Shown: one piece after another, positions 54,693 to 62,981 of the stretch
How positions within the stretch are numbered: position 1 is the first letter of the stretch
Layout of the letters: every line of letters begins with the position of its first letter
Assembly: GCA_022841465.1 (NCBI GenBank)
Contig: JALHRL010000004.1
Location: 1-64,000 of the forward strand
DNA length: 64,000 nt
Direction: 5' to 3'
Source: Bacteroidia bacterium
Lineage (GTDB): Bacteria; Bacteroidota; Bacteroidia; B-17B0; Aurantibacillaceae
Notes under the pieces: generated by a model
The model's input: the letters and a program-made list of their open reading frames with translations, nothing else
The model's database searches: none
What the model was told of the DNA's origin: nothing
Program-made: the position numbers and the translations under genes

Positions 54693-55769
54693 ATGAATAA
54701 ATACATTTTCCTATTAAGTACGCTTTTAGTTGCTTGCGGTAAAGAGGTTGAAAAAATAAAACCAAGCACAGAATCAATTACAGAGTCTATTTACGCGTCA
54801 GGTATAATTAAAAGTAAAAACCAATATCAGGCTTATGCCACTGTTAACGGAATTATAGAAAATATTTTTGTAACAGAAGGCGATTTTGTAAAAAGAGGAG
54901 ACCCCATTTTATCAATAGCCAACGAAGCCCAACGTTTAAGCAAAGAAAATGCAGAATTAGCAGCCGAATTTGCAAGTTATAATTCTAACCAAGGAAAATT
55001 AAACGAAGCAAAACTAATGGTTGAATTAGCAAAAAATAAAATGAAAAACGATTCTGCTTTGTTTTTCCGGCAAAAATTACTTTGGAAAGAGAACATTGGT
55101 ACTAAAGTTGAATTAGAACAACGTGAATTAATATACCAAAATTCAAAAACCGCCTACTTTTCATCGCAAGTAAAATACGAGGATTTAAAAAGACAGCTCG
55201 ACTTTACCTCTGCACAATCTTCTAAAAATTTATTAATTTCCAGCAAAATGGAAAGTGATTTTACTTTAAAAAGTGAAATAGACGGAATTGTTTACAGTAT
55301 AAATAAAAAGAAAGGTGAAATTGTTGGTATTCAAACACCATTAGCAGTTATTGGAGATGGAAATAATTATGTTTTAGAATTACAAGTAGATGAATACGAT
55401 ATTTTAAAAATAAAAAAAGGGCAAGCTGTAATGGTTTCAATGGATAGCTATAAAGGGCAGGTATTTGAAGCAACGGTAACTAAAATAAATCCTCTAATGA
55501 ATGAACGAAGTAAAACCTTTTTAGTAGAAGCAGAATTTGTAAAAACACCAAAAGTAATGTACCCAAATATAACCTTTGAAGCTAACATTGTTATAAGTAC
55601 AAAAAATAATGCTTTATTAATTCCAAGAAACTTTTTATTAAACGATTCTACTATTGTAAAAGCAAATGGTGAAAAAGTAAAAGTTAAAACTGGTTTAAAA
55701 GATTACAAAAAAATTGAAATCATTTCCGGAATTAGTTCTACCGATGAACTTATTAAACCTATTGAATGA
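54693..55769 (+). CDS. ABC exporter periplasmic adaptor (MacA/DevB-like), lipoprotein
   Basis: 358 residues from ATG 54693 (an in-frame TTG four codons upstream overlaps the -7 box). Lipoprotein signal MNKYIFLLSTLLVAC. Adaptor features: a lipoyl half (AYATVNGIIENIFVTEGDFVKRGDPIL), a coiled-coil hairpin (about 80-180), second half (LKSEIDGIVYSINKKKGEIVGIQTPLAVI) and beta-barrel parts. It overlaps the permease by 4 bases (stop within the ATG), so translation is coupled. No outer-membrane factor is in the operon. Confidence 0.92.
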   Translation: MNKYIFLLSTLLVACGKEVEKIKPSTESITESIYASGIIKSKNQYQAYATVNGIIENIFVTEGDFVKRGDPILSIANEAQRLSKENAELAAEFASYNSNQGKLNEAKLMVELAKNKMKNDSALFFRQKLLWKENIGTKVELEQRELIYQNSKTAYFSSQVKYEDLKRQLDFTSAQSSKNLLISSKMESDFTLKSEIDGIVYSINKKKGEIVGIQTPLAVIGDGNNYVLELQVDEYDILKIKKGQAVMVSMDSYKGQVFEATVTKINPLMNERSKTFLVEAEFVKTPKVMYPNITFEANIVISTKNNALLIPRNFLLNDSTIVKANGEKVKVKTGLKDYKKIEIISGISSTDELIKPIE

Positions 55770-57025
55770 AATATAAATTAATACTAGACGTTTCTAAAGC
55801 CTTATTACTTGCCCGTTGGCGGCAAACTATGATAGCGGCTGTAGGGGTGGCATTTAGTATTACCATGTTTATTACTTTATTAAGTTTTATGTCGGGTTTA
55901 AACGATTTACTAGATGGTTTAATTGTAAACAGAACACCTCATGTTAGATTGTATAATGAAATTGAGCCATCTAAAATACAACCACTTACGCAATCAGAAA
56001 AATATAAAAACCATTATAATTTTATTAGCTCCGTTAAACCCAAAAACGAACGCCAGGAAATTTACAATAGTGGTGCCATTATAAAAGCCTTAAAAAACGA
56101 TTCCCGCGTATTGGGTGTAGCTCCAAAAATAACTGCTCAAGTTTTTTACAATGTTGGCGCTGTAGATTTAGCCGGTGTTATAAACGGAATAGATGTGGAA
56201 TCAGAAAACAAATTGTTTATGTTTAGCAATTATGTTACAAAGGGAAATTATATTGATTTAAAAAATACTCCAAATAGTATTGTTTTAGGTAAAGGTGTAG
56301 CCGAAAAAATGTTGGCAGAAATAGGCGATATTATTCAAATTACAACCAGTAAAGGAGAAAGAATTCAATTAAAAGTAGTGGGTTATTTTCAATCCGGATT
56401 AATGGATATTGATAAAGTACACAGCTACGCATCTATATCAACTTCGCAAAAATTAATGGGCGTATCTAACAACTATGTAACCGATATTCAAGTAAAGTTA
56501 AAGGATATACTTTTGGCACCGGAGTTGGCAAAAGAATTTCAAACCATTTATGGTGTAGAAGCGATAGATATTCAAACGGCTAATTCTCAATTCGAAACCG
56601 GAAGTTCTGTTAGAACCATCATTTCATTTGCAGTTGGCATTACTTTGCTAATTGTTGCCGGCTTTGGAATTTATAACATTTTAAACATGATGATTTATGA
56701 AAAAATGGATTCTATTGCTATATTAAAAGCAACCGGTTTTTCTGGAAAAGATGTAAATTTCACTTTTATTTCCATTGCCTTAAGCATTGGAATTTTTGGA
56801 GGAATGCTTGGTATGGTATGCGGATTAGGTCTTTCAGCTCTAATAGATACCATTCCATTTAATACTGCAGCCTTGCCCACTATTAAAACCTATCCAATAA
56901 ATTATAATCCTCAGTTTTATTTAATAGCAAGCATATTTTCTTTGGTTACCACTTATTTCGCGGGATTTTTTCCGGCACGTAAAGCAAGTAAAATAGATCC
57001 TGTTGTTATTATACGAGGGAAATAA
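55766..57025 (+). CDS. ABC exporter permease (FtsX/MacB-type)
   Basis: 419 residues with the FtsX/MacB arrangement: one transmembrane helix near the N-terminus (MIAAVGVAFSITMFITLLSFMSGL), a periplasmic domain (about 45-275), then three helices (IISFAVGITLLIVAGFGIYNIL, FISIALSIGIFGGMLGMVCGLGL, FYLIASIFSLVTTYFAGFFPARKAS). The end, SKIDPVVIIRG, is the usual FtsX-type permease tail. It acts by mechanotransmission with the adaptor and the ATPase. Confidence 0.92.
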   Translation: MKYKLILDVSKALLLARWRQTMIAAVGVAFSITMFITLLSFMSGLNDLLDGLIVNRTPHVRLYNEIEPSKIQPLTQSEKYKNHYNFISSVKPKNERQEIYNSGAIIKALKNDSRVLGVAPKITAQVFYNVGAVDLAGVINGIDVESENKLFMFSNYVTKGNYIDLKNTPNSIVLGKGVAEKMLAEIGDIIQITTSKGERIQLKVVGYFQSGLMDIDKVHSYASISTSQKLMGVSNNYVTDIQVKLKDILLAPELAKEFQTIYGVEAIDIQTANSQFETGSSVRTIISFAVGITLLIVAGFGIYNILNMMIYEKMDSIAILKATGFSGKDVNFTFISIALSIGIFGGMLGMVCGLGLSALIDTIPFNTAALPTIKTYPINYNPQFYLIASIFSLVTTYFAGFFPARKASKIDPVVIIRGK

Positions 57026-57026
57026 T

Positions 57027-57707
57027 ATGGAAAATAAAATTCTAGAGGCCATAAACATTTCAAAATACTTTCATGACCCAATAACCATGCAAGTACTAAA
57101 AGAGGTAAGTTTTTCTATTCAAAAAGGAGAATTTGTTTCTGTTATTGGAAAATCAGGCTGCGGAAAATCAACTTTACTTTACATACTTTCTACCATGGAT
57201 ACTGATTTTGAAGGCGATTTAATAATAGATGGAGTTAGCATGAGAAATAAAAAAGAAGAAGAATTAGCCAAAGTGCGAAATGAAAAAATTGGCTTTGTTT
57301 TTCAGTTTCATTATTTATTAAATGAATTTACCGTTTTAAAAAATGTAATGCTTCCGGGTTTAAAATTGGGTAAATACAGTACAAAAGAAGTTGAGCACCG
57401 CGCTTACGAAAAATTAAAAATATTAGGTATAGAAAGTGAAGCTTTAAAAAAACCAAATCAACTTTCGGGCGGGCAAAAACAACGTGTGGCAATAGCACGC
57501 GCTTTAATAAACAATCCTGTTTTAATTATGGGCGATGAACCAACGGGTAATTTAGATAAAAAAAATAGTGAAATCGTATTTGGTATTTTTAAAGAACTGG
57601 CTTCCGAATTTAATCAATCGCTTTTAATTGTCACGCACGATAATGAATTTGCAGAACGTACCAACAGAATTATTGAAATGGAAGACGGAAGAATAATTAA
57701 AATGTAA
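57027..57707 (+). CDS. ABC exporter ATP-binding protein (MacB/LolD type)
   Basis: 226 residues from ATG 57027, one base after the permease stop (an earlier in-frame start at 57003 overlaps it). Walker [11 protein letters not shown]-loop ([18 protein letters not shown]), signature [15 protein letters not shown], Walker [13 protein letters not shown] and the switch His in VTHD. It energises the adaptor/permease pair upstream; gene order adaptor-permease-ATPase matches DevBCA. Confidence 0.95.
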   Translation: MENKILEAINISKYFHDPITMQVLKEVSFSIQKGEFVSVIGKSGCGKSTLLYILSTMDTDFEGDLIIDGVSMRNKKEEELAKVRNEKIGFVFQFHYLLNEFTVLKNVMLPGLKLGKYSTKEVEHRAYEKLKILGIESEALKKPNQLSGGQKQRVAIARALINNPVLIMGDEPTGNLDKKNSEIVFGIFKELASEFNQSLLIVTHDNEFAERTNRIIEMEDGRIIKM

Positions 57708-57709
57708 TG

Positions 57710-60280
57710 CTATTTAATTATGATTTTTTGCGTTTCTCTTTCACCATTACTAAGCAAAGTAACAAAGTATACACCAGCGGCAAATTCTGAACAATTTATT
57801 TGAATTTGATCATTCGTTACTGAAATTGTTGTAGGCAACACTATTTCACCCAATATATTTCTAACAATTAATTCACTTCCTTCGTTAAAAAAACCACTTA
57901 AATAAAATTCATTTTTTGCAGGATTAGGATATAATGAAAAAATCATATTGTTCGCTTCGTTAAAATTAACTGTAACCATTGGCGAATAATAAAAGTCCTT
58001 GTTTTTATCGTGTTGTTTTAATCGATAATAAGAAATACCCATGTAAGGCTTTTGATCTATTGTATTATAATTCATAGTTGTATTTGAATTACCACTACCG
58101 TGACTTTTTATTATACCAACAAACTCAAATGTAACCCCATCCTTTGATTTTTCCACCTCATAATAATCAACATCTTTTTCAGTAGCAGTGCTCCAGTTAA
58201 TCCTAACATTTTTACCAGCAGGAACTGCTGTGAATGTTAATAGTGTAATAGGTAATGGATTAATGTTACCGGCTGTTTTAGAACCAAAGGTAAACGGACT
58301 AAAGGCAGTTAAAGCAGCATTGGTAGTTACACTACCAGCACCTGTTCCTGAACAAGTACCCGCTGCTGTGCCAGGCCGTTCATCCCAAGAAGTACCGTTC
58401 CATCTTGCAATTGTTAAATCTGTACAAGTGGTAATTCCACTTAACGAGGCATCTTCCCAGTATAAAGTAAGATTCGCATTACCTGTTCCTGTTCTATCGC
58501 ATTGCCAATATTCTACTAAACTCACATTGGTTAACGGGGCATTCACCGGCGTGGTGCTAACGTAAGGAGTATTAAAATATTCTGCAGTAAATGTTGATGC
58601 AGCTGTTATGTTTGAAATACCACAACGTCTCCATCTATTTCCTTTTCCTACCGGAAAAACAAAATCAGCGTTTCCGCTTTTTGACATTGGCCCTGACACA
58701 AAACTTGCTGCAGATCCGCTTGCTGATGTAGCAGTACTGCTTAGTGCTAAAATATTTGTATTTGATGTATATACAATTCCTGAATTTAAAACCAGATTAC
58801 CGTCTACATTAACATCTTTCAATAAAATAATACTAGGGTTAACTGAATAAGTATTGTTGATATTGAAATTATACAAATTATAATTACCTGAGCCCGATAT
58901 ATATTGATTTTGAATAAAATTAGAAGTACTATTACATCTTATTCTACCCGTATTTCCGGTAATAGTTCCACAATTAGTTATATCAAATCGAGCAGATAAT
59001 CTAAAGGTAGACAATGACAATGTTGCCCCTGATCTTATCCAGATACTTCCTACTTGTACATCTGATTGCAAGGTAGGTTGATTGGTACCGTTATTAATTA
59101 TTACATCTTCCTCATCAATTGGTGCTGACGATCCCAACCAATTTGATGCAGTATTATAATTGGTATTAGTACCACCTACCCAAACTTTTGGTTGTGCGGA
59201 TACCGTATAAAATGTCGCCGGTGAATTTTGATTGTTGTATTCGGTTAAAATCCAATCTGCGCTTAATGCTCTATTGGCAACTCTTACTTCATCTAGCCTC
59301 CCTTGAAATCTATTAGCTGTTTCCGGCGAACCGGCGGGCTCTCCACCTATAGAGCAGTTTCCATTATCTGTTCCCCAAGCGTTTACAAAAGTTCCGGTTG
59401 CGGCTTGCACACCATTCACATATATGGTTTTTCTTCCATTGGTTATATCTGCCACCGCAGTTACATAATACCAGGTATTGTTAGCAATTTGATTTGCTGG
59501 GCCATCTAAAATAACAGGGTTTGAACCTCGAGAGAAAAAACGAAGCCTACCTGTTCCACCATCACCTAAACTTAATGCGTAGCCACCATTATCATTTCTA
59601 TCATCACAAAAAACGCGTTGACCAGCCTTTGTATTAAGAGTTGTATAAATCCAACCAGACATGGAAAAATTTGTTGTAATATTTGGAAACGTATTTGAAA
59701 CTTCTAACCATTGATTTGTTCCGCTTAATGCTCTACCATCATTAATAAACGCAGGCGATTGGTTGGTTGTTGCATTATTGGTTGTGTTGTATCCATTACC
59801 TGAATTGTCACTAAAATCATTGTTTTGTAAATGCCAAACTCCATGATAATTATTCCAAACAGTATTAACCGATTGATTAGTTATTATTGTAGAATTACCA
59901 TAGTACATATAAATAAACGTTTTTTCTGATGTAGAAAGATTTGGAATTTTTACCCAAGCTGTTATTGCTCCGGTTGTAGAAACATAATATTCAAGTTGGT
60001 GTTCTAGCAAAGTTACACCATCTGCTGCTGTAAAAACAATGTCATAACCATCGGCACTGGTTACATATCCACCACTACTTATAACCCTCAAATCATTATC
60101 CGAATTTATCTTAATCATCGCCGGAAAATTCACTAAATCAATTGGTCCGGCAACTTGAGCAGGATCGAAAGTGATTCGTTTTCTATAACCATAATTGCAT
60201 ATAGCAGACTGAGAGAAAGCCTCTGTGGATAAAATCAGAAAACTAAGAACAGCCAGAAGTTTAAATAATTTTCTTTTCAT
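57710..60280 (-). CDS. DUF2341/LamG-domain T9SS type A cargo protein
   Basis: 856 residues, signal peptide MKRKLFKLLAVLSFLILSTEAFSQ. DUF2341 domain from ~25 to 135 (YGYRKRITFDPAQVAGPIDLVNFPAMIKI, TFIYMYYGN) followed by a LamG-like concanavalin fold (about 140-335: GVWHLQNNDFSDNSGNGYN, GWIYTTLNTKAGQRVF, GRLDEVRVANRALSADWILTEYNNQ). Later there are beta-helix-like and Ig-like regions, then a type A sorting domain (SLYPNPAKNEFYL...VYFVTLLSNGERETQKIIIK). Probably cell-surface or extracellular; ligand unknown. Its end nearly touches the convergent ABC ATPase stop. Confidence 0.87.
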   Translation of the reverse strand: MKRKLFKLLAVLSFLILSTEAFSQSAICNYGYRKRITFDPAQVAGPIDLVNFPAMIKINSDNDLRVISSGGYVTSADGYDIVFTAADGVTLLEHQLEYYVSTTGAITAWVKIPNLSTSEKTFIYMYYGNSTIITNQSVNTVWNNYHGVWHLQNNDFSDNSGNGYNTTNNATTNQSPAFINDGRALSGTNQWLEVSNTFPNITTNFSMSGWIYTTLNTKAGQRVFCDDRNDNGGYALSLGDGGTGRLRFFSRGSNPVILDGPANQIANNTWYYVTAVADITNGRKTIYVNGVQAATGTFVNAWGTDNGNCSIGGEPAGSPETANRFQGRLDEVRVANRALSADWILTEYNNQNSPATFYTVSAQPKVWVGGTNTNYNTASNWLGSSAPIDEEDVIINNGTNQPTLQSDVQVGSIWIRSGATLSLSTFRLSARFDITNCGTITGNTGRIRCNSTSNFIQNQYISGSGNYNLYNFNINNTYSVNPSIILLKDVNVDGNLVLNSGIVYTSNTNILALSSTATSASGSAASFVSGPMSKSGNADFVFPVGKGNRWRRCGISNITAASTFTAEYFNTPYVSTTPVNAPLTNVSLVEYWQCDRTGTGNANLTLYWEDASLSGITTCTDLTIARWNGTSWDERPGTAAGTCSGTGAGSVTTNAALTAFSPFTFGSKTAGNINPLPITLLTFTAVPAGKNVRINWSTATEKDVDYYEVEKSKDGVTFEFVGIIKSHGSGNSNTTMNYNTIDQKPYMGISYYRLKQHDKNKDFYYSPMVTVNFNEANNMIFSLYPNPAKNEFYLSGFFNEGSELIVRNILGEIVLPTTISVTNDQIQINCSEFAAGVYFVTLLSNGERETQKIIIK

Positions 60281-60413
60281 GTTGAAAGTAAAAATAAGAA
60301 AAAAAACAACCTAAAACAATACAAACCAATAATTTATGTATTTAACAATTCAAGATTCAAATTATTGTAATTTATAAAAATTACTGATTCAATTTAAGTG
60401 AATAACCTTGAAA

Positions 60414-61175
60414 TTAGTACTCTTTTTCTACTAAAGAATTATAATACTTCTCACACGAAATAAATTCAGGCACTTCTTTTACACCTTTGAGTTGAAGAAA
60501 ACCTATTAACTCACTCTCTTTATTAAATTTTTGAATTTCTTTCGAATCAAAATCATAGGCAAAATAAATACGTTTCGATTTTTCGCCAATCAACTCTAAA
60601 TAAGTACCAAATAAATAATTTTCATTAAACTGAAATGCTGTAATATTAGTTAAACCGCATAATAATTCTCCGTTATTACTAACATCAAATTCACTAACCG
60701 CACTTTCATCAAACAATTCTGCCGCATCTAAAATCTCGTTACAATGCAAAGAAAAAGGATATCTAAGTGGCATACGATAATAATCTCTAAAACCTAAATA
60801 AGTGTAAAAATCATTTGGCACCATGCCCTTTACTTCCTTGGGTTCCATTTCAATTAATTGTAAAATTTGTGGATTGTTTGTGGTAGTTGCCGAATTGTAT
60901 TTATCTCCCAACGAATCCATCATTTGCAATTTTTTTAAAGGTGTAGCCATTACCTCTTCTGTAACTTCTTGTATTTTCCCTACTGCCTTTCTTACTCCAT
61001 AATAAATGGTTGCAATTAAAAAAATTAAACTTAGCAACCCGGCTAATAACCATATTATTGCTGTTTTATCTTTTTCTGGTTTACTAAATTTTACTAATGC
61101 TAAAATAAATGAAAGCAACATAAATGCTCCAAATAGAATTGCTAAAATTATTATTAAAAAGCCGTTTAGTATCAT
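60414..61175 (-). CDS. Membrane protein of unknown function
   Basis: 253 residues. Two hydrophobic helices (residues ~5-27 and 38-62) are followed by a soluble domain of about 180 residues with mixed alpha/beta character (FQFNENYLFGTYLELIGEKSKRIYFAYDFDSKEIQKF and so on). No family recognised. It starts 21 bases after nhaA on the same strand, suggesting cotranscription. Confidence 0.7.
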   Translation of the reverse strand: MILNGFLIIILAILFGAFMLLSFILALVKFSKPEKDKTAIIWLLAGLLSLIFLIATIYYGVRKAVGKIQEVTEEVMATPLKKLQMMDSLGDKYNSATTTNNPQILQLIEMEPKEVKGMVPNDFYTYLGFRDYYRMPLRYPFSLHCNEILDAAELFDESAVSEFDVSNNGELLCGLTNITAFQFNENYLFGTYLELIGEKSKRIYFAYDFDSKEIQKFNKESELIGFLQLKGVKEVPEFISCEKYYNSLVEKEY

Positions 61176-61196
61176 TCAATTATTTTTTGTTTAAAG

Positions 61197-62411
61197 TTAA
61201 TTATTTGTTTCTTTTTCTGTTACAGCAATTTCTTGTACTTGTTTTAATAAAACAAAATTTAAAATCAAATAACCAATAGCACCTGAAAGAATAGATGCAA
61301 GAAGAATAGCGATTTTTGAACCGTTAATTACATTGCCTTCATTAAAAGCTAAAAGCGTAATAAAAATTGACATTGTAAATCCTATACCACCTAAAAAACC
61401 AACTCCAACAATATTGCTCCATTTTAAATCAGCAGGTAAAGTGCATAATTTTAGCTTTACTCCTAATAATGAAAACAACCATATACCTAAGGGTTTTCCA
61501 ATAAACAAACCAAAAATTATTCCTAAACTATAAGGCTGCATTAAGCTTTCCATTAAATTTCCTTCAATAGAAAAACCGGCATTGGCTATTGCAAATAAAG
61601 GCAGCACAATAAATGCAACCGGTTTATGAAGAAAATGTTGCAATTTATAAGATAGTGAGTTTTCTGAACCATCGCCAAAAGGTATAGCAAAGGCAAGTAA
61701 AACGCCTGCTATTGTTGCGTGTACCCCCGAGTTAAGCATAAAATACCACATTATAATTCCGCCCAATAAATAAATAATTAAGCTTTTAACTTTTAACCTG
61801 TTTAATAATAGTAAAACAAAAAAAACACCCAGTGCAATAAATAAATTAGTATAATACAAAGTGCTGGTATAAAAAATAGAAATAATAACAATGGCAGCTA
61901 AATCATCAACTATAGCCAATGCAACCAAAAACACCTTTAAAGATGCCGGTACTTTTGAACCTAATAGAGAAAGCAAAGCAACAGCAAACGCAATATCTGT
62001 TGCCGTCGGAATTCCTGATCCACTAAGGGTGCTTTCTCCGAAATTAAAAATAAAATAAATGAGTGCCGGCGTTACCATTCCGCCCAATGCGCCAAAAAAA
62101 GGCAAACTGGCTCTTTTTAAATTAGACAACTCTCCTACATAAACCTCTCTTTCTAACTCTAAGCCAATTAATAGAAAAAATATTGCCATTAACCCATCGT
62201 TTATCCATTGAGCAACCGTATGGCTACCCAAGGAATAAGACCAAATTGAAAGATATTCAGTATCCCATTTTGAATTAGCAAGAAGTAAAGAAATAATGGT
62301 TACCACAAACAAAACAATGCCTGCTGTTTTCTCATTCTCAAAAAAATCATTAAACAATTTTGTTAATCGAAAATAAAAAACCTTGCCCGTTATCGTAAAA
62401 TCATTCTTCAT
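61197..62411 (-). CDS. nhaA: Na+/H+ antiporter NhaA
   Basis: 404-residue inner-membrane Na+/H+ exchanger with about twelve helices. The ion-site pair of aspartates is VDDLAAIVIISIFYT, matching D163/D164 of the E. coli enzyme. Other family blocks: GLELEREVYVGEL, GGMVTPALIYFIFN, GIPTATDIAFAVALLSLLG, LPLFAIANAGFS and GFLGGIGFTMSIFI. It is on the minus strand, divergent from rpsO. Confidence 0.96.
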   Translation of the reverse strand: MKNDFTITGKVFYFRLTKLFNDFFENEKTAGIVLFVVTIISLLLANSKWDTEYLSIWSYSLGSHTVAQWINDGLMAIFFLLIGLELEREVYVGELSNLKRASLPFFGALGGMVTPALIYFIFNFGESTLSGSGIPTATDIAFAVALLSLLGSKVPASLKVFLVALAIVDDLAAIVIISIFYTSTLYYTNLFIALGVFFVLLLLNRLKVKSLIIYLLGGIIMWYFMLNSGVHATIAGVLLAFAIPFGDGSENSLSYKLQHFLHKPVAFIVLPLFAIANAGFSIEGNLMESLMQPYSLGIIFGLFIGKPLGIWLFSLLGVKLKLCTLPADLKWSNIVGVGFLGGIGFTMSIFITLLAFNEGNVINGSKIAILLASILSGAIGYLILNFVLLKQVQEIAVTEKETNN

Positions 62412-62533
62412 TTTTTACCTCCTGTTAAGTGGCAAAAATACATAAATGTGCTTTATAATTGGGCTAAAGACAATACTTTGGTAAGGTTTTATAGCTTTTA
62501 ACCACAAAAAAACTGTTTTTTGACCTATTTTTA

Positions 62534-62563
62534 TTGCTTGGGCACAAAAATTTATTATCTTTG
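62534..62563 (+). promoter_or_regulatory. Promoter of rpsO
   Basis: TTG (62534-62536), 19 bases, TATCTTTG (62556-62563) is a full match to the TTG/TAnnTTTG promoter. It leaves a 5' UTR of about 20 bases before the ATG at 62588, unlike the near-leaderless genes elsewhere in the window. Confidence 0.7.
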
Positions 62564-62587
62564 CTGTCCGATTTAAAAGATAAAATC

Positions 62588-62857
62588 ATGTATTTAACAT
62601 CACAGGTAAAGAAAGAAATTTTCAAGAAGTTCGCAGGAAACGATAAAAACACCGGTTCTTCAGAAGCTCAAATTGCGTTGTTTACTCACCGCATCGACCA
62701 TTTAACCGGTCATTTAAAAAATAATAAGAAAGATTTTGGCACTCAGCGTGCTTTATTAAACTTAGTTGGTAAGCGTCGTGCGTTATTAGATTATTTGAAA
62801 AAGAATGATTTAATGCGTTACCGTGCTATCATTAAAACATTAGACATCCGTAAATAA
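62588..62857 (+). CDS. rpsO: 30S ribosomal protein S15
   Basis: 89 residues, the usual length, from ATG 62588 (a longer in-frame start at 62534 overlaps the promoter). Contains the S15 signature HRIDHLTGHLKNNKKDFGTQRALLNLVGKRRALLDYLKK. It binds 16S rRNA in the platform of the small subunit. The position before pnp is conserved in bacteria, and S15 often represses its own translation. Confidence 0.98.
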   Translation: MYLTSQVKKEIFKKFAGNDKNTGSSEAQIALFTHRIDHLTGHLKNNKKDFGTQRALLNLVGKRRALLDYLKKNDLMRYRAIIKTLDIRK

Positions 62858-62884
62858 TTTGCGGTTGAATTTTATTAAAAGGGG

Positions 62885-62914
62885 GGCAATTCGATTGAAG
62901 TCGAGTTGCCTTTT
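62885..62914 (+). terminator. Rho-independent terminator between rpsO and pnp
   Basis: A 10-bp stem with one T-G wobble (GGCAATTCGA with TCGAGTTGCC) around a 6-base loop, followed by TTTTGTTTTG, 27 bases after the rpsO stop. It probably limits read-through into pnp. Confidence 0.82.
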
Positions 62915-62948
62915 GTTTTGTTATAACAAAGAATAAATATATAAATCA

Positions 62949-62966
62949 TCCCGAAATACGTCGGGA
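62949..62966 (+). promoter_or_regulatory. Hairpin in the leader of pnp
   Basis: TCCCGA and TCGGGA form a perfect 6-bp inverted repeat around AATACG, 15 bases before the pnp ATG. In E. coli the pnp leader hairpin is a target of RNase III and PNPase autoregulation; whether this one plays that role is inference. Confidence 0.45.
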
Positions 62967-62981
62967 ATAAAAAACACACAA

